From: Cadophora sp. MPI-SDFR-AT-0126
Taxonomy: Eukaryota; Ascomycota; Leotiomycetes; Helotiales; Ploettnerulaceae
Assembly: GCA_020747065.1 (NCBI GenBank)
Contig: JAGMVK010000010.1
Coordinates: 310,001 to 374,000 of the forward strand
Reading direction: 5' to 3'
Length of the DNA: 64,000 bases
How positions within the stretch are numbered: position 1 is the stretch's first letter; every line of letters begins with the position of its first letter. A program made the translations under genes and the position numbers. The notes under the pieces were generated by a model. That model was not told the origin of the DNA and searched no databases. It worked only from the letters and a program-made list of their open reading frames with translations. Shown here in pieces: positions 11,634 to 22,518 of this stretch.

Positions 11634-12107
11634 ATGGAATCCCCACAAAACACCATCAATCCACCCTCCTTTCCAGATTGGGTTTCCATGAATTGGGCTT
11701 ACGACGAGAGGCGTGAAGAATTTCGCCTCGACAAGAGCTCATTTGATGCCTATACCGGAATTGCCGACGCCTATTATCTCTTCGAGGCACACGAGTTACC
11801 GCAGAGTCGCAGCTACGAGGATGAATTCAAGCCAATCCAGACCGAGGAAAAGTTCGAGGAGGTAGTTGATGCTTCCGACTTCGAACTGTGCGCTGAGTTT
11901 CGTCGGAGAAAATCCGAAGAAGATAAGGGTAAGACGCAGAGGATATACAGGGCCGGTGATAAGCGCGTAGAAGTTGAAGTAAAGCTGGGAGAAGGAAAAG
12001 ACGAGCAAAGGGCAGCAGCTTCTCAGGCAACCTTCGTTCGATCACCGTCTGGCCAGCCAACGCCGGAAGGAGCAACACCAGACGCAGAACCACCAAGGAA
12101 GGCGTAG
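11634..12107 (+). CDS. Hypothetical protein
   Basis: Single-exon frame of 157 residues beginning MESPQNTINPPSFPDWVSMN. I do not recognise it. It is highly charged, with a Glu/Lys/Arg-rich centre (residues 68-125) and a Pro/Ala tail. A hint of secondary structure comes from WAYDERREEFRLDKSSFDAY, which could be helical. There is no signal peptide or membrane segment. It follows the DNAJC28-like gene in the same direction by 323 bases. The ATG has an A at -3 (aacATGg), a reasonable fungal context. The clean start, moderate length and lack of competing frames favour a real gene. Confidence 0.5.
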   Translation: MESPQNTINPPSFPDWVSMNWAYDERREEFRLDKSSFDAYTGIADAYYLFEAHELPQSRSYEDEFKPIQTEEKFEEVVDASDFELCAEFRRRKSEEDKGKTQRIYRAGDKRVEVEVKLGEGKDEQRAAASQATFVRSPSGQPTPEGATPDAEPPRKA

Positions 12108-12264
12108 ATGGAGAAGAAGCTATCAGTCAAGGAGCCACGTAGTTCACGCAAGGACTTTTGAACAGAACTCCATCACCAACATCCGAGTAGACTTAATAAT
12201 GATCCATATCATATCTTATACCCCAACCGAGAGTCGAGTCTGCCCAACGCATTGAAACAGGAAA

Positions 12265-13095
12265 ATGCCTCGCAAAGTCAATAGGTCGTCCACTGAGAAA
12301 AAGCCCGTCGATGAGGCCGAGAGAGCTAAAAGATCAGCGGCTTCAAAGAAGGCAGCAGCCACGAAGAGAAGGAATAAAGAGGCGCTGCAATCGGCCTCCT
12401 GCTCCCATACCAGCCAGGTCTGTGATCCTGCTGGCAGAGATGTGCATCATGCTCAGATCTCCTAGGCTCGCCTCTCTCGACCGCAGAGGAATTGCCGAAA
12501 GACGCAGTCCACAGAGGACCCTTACCCCTCAGCAGCTGTCCCTTCGAAAAGCTGTGCATCACCCGCGAACAATGTAGATGGTCACAACGCAGCTCCGGGG
12601 AACCCTCGGCCTGCTGGGATCTATCGACACATACTTCCAGCTCCCGCCTCGTCACAAAATCCATTGTCTGCGAAGGACACGGCCTCTCTGGACGACGCGC
12701 TTGCCCGAACTCAGCAACGTATTGGTCCTCTCCCGCCAACGTCTAACTCTTCGCAATCTCAGAAAGTCGCTTCGAACAATTCAAACTCCCAGTCTGGAGC
12801 CCAGTCGATTGCTTCAAGCCTTCACACCCCAGGATCTCTAGCACCGCAGGCAGGCTTGCCGCAGACAATCCAGCCGATCCCGAGCGTTGTAGCCCCCTCT
12901 TCCTGTCGGATCCAGAGTGACGTCCAACGGAGCGTGGACGATGAGCTGCAAGCACGGGAGAGAAACGCGGATTTCTCTGTCCACAAGGATACTTTTGAGA
13001 TGCCTGAAAACTTATTCGAGAGTGATTGGGTTGTGGTCCAGTCAATTCGAAACGAAGAGCTGAAGTGGCTGCATGACATGAGAAATACGAAGTAG
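12265..13095 (+). CDS. Hypothetical basic/Ser-rich protein, probably two exons
   Basis: Proposed exons 12265-12417 and 12487-13095 give 253 residues. The N-terminus is Lys/Arg/Ala-rich (ERAKRSAASKKAAATKRRNK), like a nuclear or nucleic-acid-binding basic helix. The middle is Ser/Gln/Pro-rich and disordered, and the C-terminus is more ordered, ending FESDWVVVQSIRNEELKWLH. The intron is inferred because both halves share the same reading frame and the direct read is stopped by TAG at 12463. The donor GTCTGT is weak, so the join is tentative. Alternatives are two separate small frames or a decayed gene. I do not recognise a family. Confidence 0.4.
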
Positions 13096-13964
13096 ATGTG
13101 GGTATGACAATGCATAAGAAGGTGGAAAACGTTCGATCGTCACAGGCAGACGATTTTTGACTTTCATTACATTAGTGATTAGCATTCGTCTGAACACCTT
13201 TTCATCTGATGTCCCCTGTTTTTGGTCGTATTTTTTGATTCGTCCTATCGTGGAAGCAGCGGACTCTCGGAGAAGAACCCCATTTGGACATGAACAATTG
13301 ACTTCCGGAGGCTGCTCGGGTAGACGGGGTGGATATGCCAAGAGAACTTAAACTTGCGACTATTCAGGGGAGTCCCTTATGACGTCGAAGTCGCACGCCC
13401 AACATTGCTACACCCCGAGTGAAATCCTAGCGTGTGGATACTTGTATAGAGCTTGAGAACATAGGCTTTCCTTTGGACCTTCAGTCGTCCAGTGCTCATC
13501 ATATATTGCAATATTTCCAATGTTCCATGGATCTCTCTTTTGACCTTTCTCGCGCCGTTGCGTCCAGAGTTTGCCGAGACATCCAACAAAACAGGGTTCC
13601 CAACTGCCGATCGTGGAGAACAGCCTCATTGATCGCCTCGCGGGGTTCCACTGCCGCACCAAACAATCTCAACGGCCAAGGATGCTACAAGGTAAGATCG
13701 TTGCACGACTCCACAACGGCCTCGTATTGACAGCAGGTGACTTCGTCCAAAAATATAACCTTCAGACGACCGTGCATGTCGTCACATTGAAGGAAAAGTA
13801 TATAAGCATGTCTGTCTGTCCACATCGACGCTGTTTGAACTATTCCTACAATCATATCATCTTGTCTTCCAAATCTTCGAGCCCCATAGACGCAACTGCA
13901 TTTCGTACTTCTAGTAACTCAGAGATCGCTAAGTCTCAAATCGATCATCACAAACATTTTCATC
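13096..13964. other. Intergenic, promoter of the secreted-protein gene
   Basis: No convincing gene. Short frames at 13408-13730 overlap on both strands. The last 170 bases contain a TATA-like element and a C/T-rich leader for the gene at 13965. Confidence 0.4.
13799..13806 (+). promoter_or_regulatory. Probable TATA box (TATATAAG)
   Basis: TATATAAG lies 159 bases before the start codon of the secreted-protein gene at 13965, a usual distance when the 5' leader is about 130 nt. Confidence 0.45.
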
Positions 13965-14663
13965 ATGTTCAAGAACATCAACCTCCTAGCCCTCTCCCTC
14001 CTCTCTGCCACAGCCCTCGCAGCACCAACCCCAGCTCCCCAAGCAGGAACCGGTGTCAACGACCCAAACTACAGCTGGTCCGTAACAGGATGGAGTGCAG
14101 GTTGTGCTAGATCAGGATGCTATTACGGTAAGCTCAACCTTGCCTCCCCTACCTTCCCACCACACTGTCCCTGCAAGCTCCAATCGAACAAAGACAATGC
14201 AATCTAACATCCTCCAGACTTCAACGTCACAGCCCCAGCATACAACGACATCCCCGCCTTCTCAGCCTACTGCTCCGGCAGTGGGGTAGGCGCTCCCTTC
14301 AGACCATGCAACGTATTCGATGACTTGCCCGGGAACCGCGGTGTAGCGGCTCATTTGCTGGATGCTGAGACGGGGACTGGTGCGCATATTGAGGTTAGCT
14401 TGCAGTGGACGGATTTGGAGCAGACGTGAGTATTCCTGATTTTCTTTGATCCCTTTACTCTACTGCATTGATTTTGTGGCTTTGATTTGCACTGGTGATA
14501 TTGAGGGTTTGGGGAGAGGAGAAGTGTGAGTAGGGCTTGGCTAACGGGAGATAGGAGCACGTATTATAACTATACTGGTAATGCGACGTCGATTTATAAC
14601 CAGTTCGTTGCGCCATTGCAGGAGTTTACCATTACTCCATCGTCGGCTTTTGGTGTTGCTTAA
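13965..14663 (+). CDS. Small secreted 4-cysteine protein
   Basis: Three exons (13965-14127, 14218-14425, 14555-14663) give 159 residues. Residues 1-19 are a clear signal peptide (hydrophobic core LLALSLLSATALA, cleavage before APTPAP). The mature protein has four cysteines: two in GCARSGCYY and two further on in YCSGSGV and RPCNVFD, suggesting two disulfides. NATSIYN and NYTGNAT offer N-glycosylation sites. Both introns have good donors (GTAAGC, GTGAGT), and the joins restore an uninterrupted frame. I do not recognise a named family; size, export and cysteines fit the broad class of fungal secreted or effector-candidate proteins, which is inference. It sits just upstream of a GH43 gene, also likely to act outside or at the cell surface. 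Confidence 0.75.
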
Positions 14664-15003
14664 GGGGTTGAAGACGCCCGAAGGAGTAGAGAAGGCTTCT
14701 GGTGCAAAAATGGATGGATGATAGATGTGTAATATTCATGACTTGATGTATAATTTAATTTGAGCCCAAAGTATCAAGAAAGTTCATATTATATGAAATC
14801 TATTTGATACTTTGCTTTCAGAACAGCGCCACAATAGTGGGCACCCGCTGCCTTCTGACTGGTGGAATATCTCGGAGCGAGTATTGGGTACTTACCCAAC
14901 GTTCCAACTTACAATTGCTTGTTTCTCTATCCATAAGTATGTCGTATACTTTTCTTGGAACATATCACTGACCGATTCCGATCTCTCTTCCAATCATCAA
15001 AAC
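14664..15003. other. Intergenic between secreted-protein gene and GH43
   Basis: 340 bases with an AT-rich 3' region (14730-14800) and a C/T-rich leader before 15004. Nothing else is seen. Confidence 0.4.
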
Positions 15004-16969
15004 ATGGGCTCTTCAACATTCTCCAACCCCATTATCCCCGGCTTCGCTCCAGACCCCTCAATCTGCGTCGTCCCACCCACACCCCCCTCCACAAAAACAT
15101 CCTATTTCCTCACCACAAGCACATTTAATCTCTTCCCCAGCTGTGCAATCCACCACTCCACTGATCTCTTGAATTGGGAATTGATTGGTCATGCGTTGAC
15201 GAGGAGAAGTCAGATTGAGATGCGGACGCCTGAGGCAGGTGGTGGAAGTTGGGCATGTACGTTGAGGTATAGAGTTGAGGATGATGGGGAGGGCGAGGGA
15301 GGGAAGGTGGGGAGGTGGTATTTGTGTACGGGGGTTTTTGCGAGGTATAGACCGCAGATGGATGTGAGTTCTCCTGGAGCCTCTTGAGATGTGGGTTCGG
15401 AGAGCACTTGGATACTCAAACTTGACTTTCTTCGACAAGAAGATTTGTGGATGAGGGAAATTCTGAGAATTTCATTTATATAGGTGAAAATGAACTGACA
15501 TCCGAGCAGGAACGGATCTTTCCTCGTGGTTTTTATGTAACCACAACCAATATCTGGGATTCATCAACCTGGTCCGACCCAGTCTACTTTGACAACCCCG
15601 GTTTTGATCAAGATGTAAGCTTCTTTCACAGAAGTAAGCTTGAGATTTATCTGACATCGATCAGCTCTTCTGGGACGACGACGGTAAAGTCTACCTCTCA
15701 ACCACAGTCCGCATGTCCCAACGGACCGGCGACCTCAAGAAAAAAGACTTTGCAATCCACATCTCCGAGATCTCGCTCCCAACAGGCACAACCCTCACTG
15801 CACCAGTTGTGATCCGCGAATCACCCTTCGGCCTCGCAGAGGGCTCTCACGTCATCAAGAAAGGTAAGTATTACTACCTCTTCACAGCTGAAGGTGGGAC
15901 CGAGCAGGGCCATCAGGAATGGGTGTTTCGTAGCACGGAAGGTGTGTATGGGCCGTGGGAGGCGAACGTTAAGGGTGGGCCGTTGTGGTATAATGGCCCG
16001 GAGGAGGAGGTGCAGAGGACGGGCCATGTGGACGTTTTTGAAGATGGGGAGGGGAGGTGGTGGGCTGTTCTGCTTGGGGTTCGGCCGATGAGGGATGAAG
16101 GGGGAAGGTGGTTGGAGCCTCAATTGGGGAGGGAGACGTTCTTGGTTGGTGTGGAGTGGGTTGATGATTGGCCTGTTTTTAATGGTGGGAAGAATGTTGG
16201 GATCTTGACGGAGGGGCCGCAGGGTGTTGTTCAGATGGCGAGGGAGAAGATATGGAAAGCAAATTTGGAGACAGAAGACTTGGAGTCGGGATGGTATGAG
16301 AAAAGTGAGTATGCCCCGAAAGACTCGTCGGAGATTTTGGATTGATGAGAGACAGATACACCTTTGAAGAAATGTTGGTCATTGACTGAACGACCTGGCT
16401 GGTTGACCATTCATGGCGGATGCTACAACTTGACATCTCCAGAAGCACCGACTATGCTGCTGAGGAGACAAACAGCTTTCGAGCAGGTGTTTTCTGTGGT
16501 GTTGGATTTTGAGCCGAAGAAGGCGGGATATGAAGCTGGGCTGGTTTTGTGGTGGGACATGCATTCTTTTGGGAGTGTCGGAGTGACTCTTTCTTCGACT
16601 GGAAAGAGATCTACCATTTTCAAAACGCCAACAGATACTCCGGATCAATTCGAGGTGAGCATATATAAAAATGCCACAGTCGAGCTACAATATTGACCAG
16701 GTGCCCAGGAACAAATTTTTCCACTCGAAAGCAAGGGGCCAGTGACCTTGAATATTACCGCTACAAAGACAAGCTATGAGATTGGCGCCTCGAATCCGGT
16801 GACTGGCGACAAGACTGCAGAAGTGACCATACAAAGCAGATCGTTGACTAAAACCCCGCCAATTGGGCAGCCGTTTCTGGGAGCTATGTTTGGACTGTAT
16901 GCTCTTGGAAACTGGGAACCTTGTCTTGATCCGGCACATTTTAGAGATATTTCTTGTCAGAATAACTAG
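15004..16969 (+). CDS. GH43 glycoside hydrolase (beta-xylosidase/arabinofuranosidase type)
   Basis: Five exons (15004-15363, 15510-15614, 15665-16304, 16356-16654, 16709-16969) give 554 residues. The five-bladed propeller residues of GH43 are visible: Asp17 in NPIIPGFAPDPSI (general base), Asp153 in GFDQDLFWDDDGK (pKa modulator) and Glu214 in LAEGSHVIKKG (general acid). A second domain from about residue 375 (WSLTERPGWLTIHGG onward, with AGLVLWWD) is the concanavalin-like C-terminal domain of the beta-xylosidase branch. Substrates would be xylo- or arabino-oligosaccharides. No signal peptide is seen, so it may be intracellular or leave by another route. The last intron uses GTGAGC with the CAG at 16706-16708; using the earlier CAG gives a stop. 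Where relatives have SWAPTLRY this protein has SWACTLRY. Confidence 0.9.
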
Positions 16970-18168
16970 AGTCGTCTTTGGCTTGGTTAGAAATTGATTC
17001 AGATGACCTTCAATGCAATAGACGGCAAGCTCTAGGCCAAAAATAGTTTTGAAAGACGACAAATATTTTGGGGCTCTAAATGCCCAAATTGACCCCTGGC
17101 TTCAAAACCACAACCGAACTTGCTAGCGGCTCTGTAGAATAATTCGCACAATCGGAGGCAGAAAGATCCACAGCGTACCGTCGAACAACCTTTTCAGTAG
17201 ATCCGGGGAAGTGATCACCGGATCAAATGATGTGATAAAACCCATAGTGTCGGTTATCCTCCTACACTATCCCTTCATCCCACGGCGATGCGCTGCGGGA
17301 TTGTCTCTGTTCGTCACTCCAGTCTTAGGACAGGCATCTCGAGCCGCTTTGTTTGAGATCGCTAAATCGGGAGGCCATTTTCTGCCGAAGAGAAATACTA
17401 CGTTTGGACTATACCCTGATTCTGGGTACCTGCATCTGGCTATTCTACGAATTGCAGGATGATGATTGGATTTCAGTGTTGTTTTGAAATACAGCTACGG
17501 CCACTGTCAAGGAGGCCATTCCCGCCGACGCAGGAACACAATTGAAGACAAACAGGTACAGAAATGGAGACCTCGCGTAGTTTCAACTGCAGGCCAGTCT
17601 GTTCCTGACACAAAATTAAGCTTACATGTCGAATCATTGGATCTTCCTCCTGCAGGGTTCTCCAGTGGCACGCGAAAATTCGGGGACATTCCCATCCCAT
17701 CAATTCCCCCTGTCAGGGTGTCAGATCCTCGGTTGGCGCATCTGACCCCTGGACAGCCGAGACTTCAGACGAGATCTCCAACGCTGCGGGTTTCAACATG
17801 CTCACATTCGCGCGCTCTGGGACGAACATGATCACCGTGAGCTGGAAAACATGGGAAAACAGAACGGACGCTTCGGGATGGTAGGGAGGGATCGTGAGTG
17901 AGCCATGAAACTTTATAGAAACGTCCTAAGCTGTTGCTTCTTGCTCCTTTACCGCGCAGCAAACCCAACATCGGCCCTTTGTCTGGCGGCATGGTGAGTA
18001 TATATCTTGGACGATCAGGACGTAGGTCGGTTCCTCTTTTTTTTCTGCATCGCAAGCTTCTGCATCCATTTTCGTTCTATCACTCCTTTTCGGCGTTTTC
18101 TATCTTCGACTGCTGTGCAGCTTACATTCCTTTGCCAAGAGCATTTACTTCAATTCAATTCTTCAAAT
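16970..18168. other. Intergenic, promoter of the lectin-like gene
   Basis: 1.2 kb with no convincing frame. A TATATAT element at 17999-18005 lies about 165 bases before the next ATG, followed by a T/C-rich leader. Confidence 0.4.
17999..18005 (+). promoter_or_regulatory. Probable TATA element
   Basis: TATATAT about 165 bases upstream of the ATG at 18169, ahead of a pyrimidine-rich leader. Confidence 0.35.
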
Positions 18169-19725
18169 ATGATTACCGCAATCTCTCTCCTTCTCGCTTC
18201 GGCGACACTTTCCTTGGCTTCTCCCATGGAAAAGCGGGTTGTCACGTCATTGAATCAAGCTGCCTTCGAGGAAGCTCAACAAAGGGATGATACAGCCACA
18301 CGAGCATTCTCAGGCACTGAGATTAAGGTAAGTGCTCTTTTCCCGGGACCACGTACTCTGGCTTACAATTGCTAGACTTCAGACGGGAAATGTTTATTCG
18401 TCAACGAGCTTTCAGGAGATTTCCGGGCAAACTTGAATCCCATCCAGGTTGCGACTTGTGACGGGAGCACAGGGCAGAAATGGGACATCATCACAGCTGG
18501 AAAGCATAATGATCAAGCTGGTACTATGCTGATTGTCAACACACTGGTATATTTTCTATGTCTATAACCCATGCAAGTCTGACAAGAACAGACTCAAGCA
18601 TGCGCGAACTTCGATCCCCGACGTGCAGCCGGGAACACTGTCATTATGTTCTCTTGTGGTGGAAGAGCTGATGGAGGTGAGCCAAGCCTGTCGTTCCTAC
18701 ATTCTTATCTAACATTTTCAGGTGGTGCCGTTACCAACTCACAACTCTTCGGATTCGCTGGTGATGCAGGTCCATTGTCATTTGAACCTAAGAACGCAGC
18801 AGGCACTTGTCTTGCTGTCACAGGAAATAATGTTCTTGATCAGGCACCCTGCAAGGCAGGAGACGCAGCTCAGTCATTCACTTTCAGTGGTGCATCAACT
18901 GGAGGACAAGGTGATGCATCTGCTTCTCAACCTGCAGTCGTCTCAACAACTGCCGAAACCGTTCAATCCTCGACTCAAGAAGCTGCTCCTCCCGTGGCTA
19001 CATCGCCGGCTGAAGTTGCTGCTCCAGCAGTCAGCTCTGCATGTACTCTCACCACCGTCATCACCATGATCCGTCCAGATGCAAGCCAAGCTCCAGTGGT
19101 AGACAGTGCTGTTTCGTCAGTAGCCTCCGAGACATCTGCACCACAAGCTACATCTCCCGCAGCAGTAGGAGACATTCCCTCTGTCAACCCAACGACACCC
19201 GTCCCCGTGTCCCGCGCAGGAGGAACACTCAACCCCACCTCAGCAGCAGAGGCAAACCAACGCGACGACACCGCAACCCGAGCCTTCACATCCGTATCTC
19301 TGAAGTCCGCCAACGGTCAATGTCTCTTCATCGACCCCACAGCCGGCGACTTCCGCCAAAATCTCATCCCCATCGCCGTACAACCCTGCACCGGAAGCGC
19401 AAACGAGAAATTCGACCTCATCACCAAAGGCAAACACAACAATGCCGAAGGCGCGACATTGGTCGTCAGCTCCTTGACGCAAGGATGTCTGAGTTTCGAT
19501 GCGAGAAGAGCGGCGGGCGATACTGCGCATATCTTCTCTTGTGGTGGGAGAGCTGATGGGGAGGGAGAGACGACGAATTCTCAGTTGTTTGATTTTACGG
19601 GTGGGAATACGATTACGCTTGCGCCCCAGAATGGTGATGGGCAGGTGTGCTTGGTTCCTAAGGGCGCGAAACTTGATCAGGCGACTTGTTCGGGTGCGGC
19701 GGATGTTTATACTATCGTTCAGTAG
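18169..19725 (+). CDS. Secreted protein with two ricin-B-like (beta-trefoil lectin) domains
   Basis: Four exons (18169-18327, 18376-18546, 18592-18676, 18722-19725) give 472 residues. A signal peptide covers about residues 1-18 and is followed by a Lys-Arg pair (22-23), a possible Kex2 site. Two related domains start with the identical decapeptide QRDDTATRAF at residues 38 and 318 and share SGDF/AGDFR, CSFD- and FDxRRAAG-type blocks, FSCGGRADG and TNSQLF. They are joined by a Ser/Thr/Ala/Pro linker of about 120 residues. The domain type fits carbohydrate-binding beta-trefoils (ricin B, QxW-like); no catalytic chain is present, so I infer glycan binding at the wall or outside. Only the first domain has introns. 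The 45-nt intron at 18677-18721 is in frame, so retention would add 15 residues. Confidence 0.78.
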
Positions 19726-20427
19726 CTGATCGAATCGAATCAGGGCAGTCACTCGTTTGGAAAAAGAGGTTGGGTACATGACGTTCGCTTCTTGATGTGT
19801 TTTTATGGGAAATGATGGGTGCAGATGAGCTTCGATTCTTTAGTGGGGGTTTATGATTAGACATGTAGAGATTATTGTAACAATACAAATGAAGAAATGC
19901 AGCAGTTTGTTCTTGTTATTTATTCTTATTTGTGTGTGGTTGTTCGTGCACCAGTGTCTCCTTCAACTCTTCCCGGATCGCAAAACAATTGTAGCCGACA
20001 TCAAAAGAGATGGCTGGATTGACTCCTTACAAGAGGATGCTGATATCAGTCTATTGATTTAATCAGTAGAGAATTGCAACGCGTTTAGTGTTCAGCGAGG
20101 GTGCCCGAGTCAAGAATCTTCTGGTTCCCACCACTGCGGCGTTCTTCAACCATCTTCGCTACCCCTGAAACTACATCCCGGCTCGCTACACGGCACCATA
20201 TCCTCCCTATCGCACCCAAAAAATTGTCGAAGTCTGTACTGAACAGGGGGGAATTAGCTCCTGGAACACATGGAGAATATCTAATCATGGCACGCTGCCG
20301 CCATTGGTTCGCTTATACCCGAATCTTAGAGTCGCTAAACTCGCATACCAAAAAAATCTTTCCACCTCCGACAAACCCGACGCAGAAATGTCAAAAGTGG
20401 ACAAAAATGAAGGCCTAGGCATTTGAC
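19726..20427. other. Intergenic before tRNA-Thr
   Basis: Convergent stretch between the lectin-like gene and the minus-strand tRNA. Short frames only; no recognised feature. Confidence 0.4.
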
Positions 20428-20499
20428 TGCCCACAGACGGAATCGAACCGGCAACCTCGTCATTACTAGTGACGCGCTCTACCATTGAGCTATGCGGGC
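20428..20499 (-). tRNA. tRNA-Thr (anticodon AGT)
   Basis: Read on the minus strand, the 72-nt sequence folds as a cloverleaf. The acceptor stem GCCCGCA pairs with TGTGGGC (one G-T), and A is the discriminator base. The anticodon stem CGTCA/TGACG encloses the loop CTAGTAA, giving anticodon AGT for threonine. The A box TAGCTCAATGG and B box GGTTCGATTCC match RNA polymerase III consensus. The T stem has one mismatch. There is no intron. The CCA is not encoded, as expected. Confidence 0.93.
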
Positions 20500-21289
20500 C
20501 GCATAGTAACATCGCTGGTGTGGCGGTGTTTGATGTCGGAAAACTGCTTATTTAAAAATATATTACGTTGCAAAATTTGTGTGAGCTTGTGGAGCTCCTT
20601 AGGCTTAAGCGATGTCAGGCTAAGTCCCATGAAGCGACAGCCTGTAGCGCGAGTTTGACGTCTCGAAGCGAGAAGTCAACCCTGACAGCAGTCGAACGGA
20701 TAACACTCACTTCTGTTCGTGTAAGAAGTCTACTTGACTCGATATTCTCAAATATTCAAAAAGCACTTCCAATAATTGTAATGATTCAATTTATTATTTC
20801 CATCTTCTGCTCTTCACATAATAGTATTTTATTTGCTATCAAGAGTTACTTGTATTTAACGGTCGTGCCTCGCCAACAGTCTAAATCCGATTATTTCGCT
20901 CACGGTTTTCTCCTATGTGAGCGCCCCGATATCTAGTCAACTTCTAGATTCACCCCCAGAGAGATTGAATACTCGCGTGAAACACAGAATTACAAACTTG
21001 TTTTGGCAGCCACGACGGTGAGGTATTCACTTTGGGCTAACTCAATTGAGACGCGCTACTGGGCTTCCTCTCTTCTTCCACATCTCTTCTTCTATAAATA
21101 CTCCAGCTCTCACTTTTCAGAACTTCAAGCTTTCAGTTTCATTCTCAAAGCTCCCTAAATTCACGTCTCACTTCCATCGCACTTTCATCGCACGCTTTCC
21201 GTCCACGTTCCTAAACTCGCTTCGATTACCAACCATCTCCCGCGATTAACCGACATACAGACTCAGCAGTAATTGCTCAGTATATCGCC
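20500..21289. other. Intergenic between tRNA-Thr and Lys-rich gene
   Basis: AT-rich over 20750-20900, then a C/T-rich leader with a TATA element from 21060. The 122-codon frame at 20568 has no supporting feature. Confidence 0.4.
21093..21100 (+). promoter_or_regulatory. Probable TATA box (TATAAATA)
   Basis: TATAAATA within a pyrimidine-rich region, about 190 bases upstream of the ATG at 21290. Confidence 0.45.
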
Positions 21290-22518
21290 ATGGCTGGGTA
21301 AGCAGTTCAAGTTCTCCCTATGATGCCACATACTGACTATTTCATAGGTCGCTATATCTGGGCAACCTTAGATGCGACGATGGACAAATATACAAGGCTC
21401 GTGCTGAGTGGGAAAAGGTTGGTCAGAACCTTCGCATCCGTGTGATGGACCAAGAGACGGGGAAGCTGTTTCCAGCCAATGTGCTTGGCAGCAGAAAGCC
21501 GCTGGATTGTGTGGATTTCAGAACGAAGCTTTCCATAGGCTGGGCCGAATACTTAGCGGATGATGATACGTATGGCATCACATGGGCTCCACAAAAGAAA
21601 CAGGACGGCGAGAAAGCCAGGGTCAATTACCTCAAATCCCAGTGGTTGAAGACAAACGAAGACCCGAGTAAGAAGGGAGTTGTGAGCACCAAGACAGCTT
21701 CTGGAAACGCTGAGGATACCAAGGAATCAGCCAAGACCTCCTCGAAGAGTACTACCAAGATCAAGAACGACTCTTCATTCCATGCCACCGGCGAAAAAGA
21801 AGAGGTAGAATACTTCAAGGGGACATGTATCGCGATGTCGTCAAGCCACATCAAGAAGGGGTCTTTCTCAAGTTTTGACACGCATGCATCGCGTGTAATT
21901 GATCAATTTCTTCGTGGAAAGCTAGTCCCGAGTTTCACCTATCGAAGGGATGGTGTGTCATCTATGCAGGCCATCGAATCAGCTTTTTATAAGCACGGCT
22001 ATCGAATCAACGTGGTGCATGCTGTCGATGCAAGCCTTGACCTCGCAGACAAGAAGTTAACATCAATTACCAAATCAAGATACTGGAAGGACACATCTGT
22101 GTTTGAGGAGCGAGAGATTGATGATCGGAACACAGCTCGCCGTTTGCTCCAGGGGGAAAAACTGACAGTTATTCAAGATGAGAAGAGGAAAGTAAAGTAT
22201 GAGAAGAGAGAGAACGATAAGAAGCGCAAAGCATCCGAAGTTGAGGTTACCGAAGACATCCGAGACACCCCAGTCACTGATCTTCCATCCAATCCCTCAA
22301 CCGGTCCTGTCTTACGGCACCTACCAGAGCCTCTCCAAAAAATGGCAACTTTAGGATCGCAATGGACGTATGAGTTTCACAGGAAGGAGATGATAAGACT
22401 CGGTCGCTGGGAAAAATCAGATGGAGAGGATGATATCCACGAGGAGCCGAAGCGGTACATTAGCTTCACCGCAGAAAAGCGAAGAAAGCTTGCAGATGCG
22501 CTGCGAAAGAAGGAATAG
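21290..22518 (+). CDS. Hypothetical Lys-rich protein
   Basis: Two exons: a tiny first exon 21290-21297 (ATG GCT GG) and 21348-22518, giving 392 residues. The 50-nt intron has donor GTAAGC, a CTGAC branch point and a TAG acceptor, so the short first exon is credible; the product starts MAGSLYLGNLRCDDGQIYKA. I do not recognise a family. Residues 1-120 look folded (RIRVMDQETGKLFPANVLGS, DFRTKLSIGWAEYLADDDTY). A Ser/Thr/Lys linker follows, then a second ordered block (FDTHASRVIDQFLRGKLVPS), and a strongly basic region KRKVKYEKRENDKKRKASEV that could be a nuclear localisation signal. A role in the nucleus is only inference. It is the last ordinary gene before the gene-poor compartment. Confidence 0.65.

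Noticed and set aside
5540..19725. RTA1, Zn2Cys6, GH43 and secreted genes considered as a biosynthetic cluster
   Set aside because: No PKS, NRPS, terpene synthase or tailoring enzyme set is present, and the housekeeping DNAJC28-like gene lies among them.
20285..20512. Minus-strand frame containing SSMVERVTSNDEVAGSIPSVG
   Set aside because: This is the translation of the tRNA-Thr gene, a well-known type of false frame.
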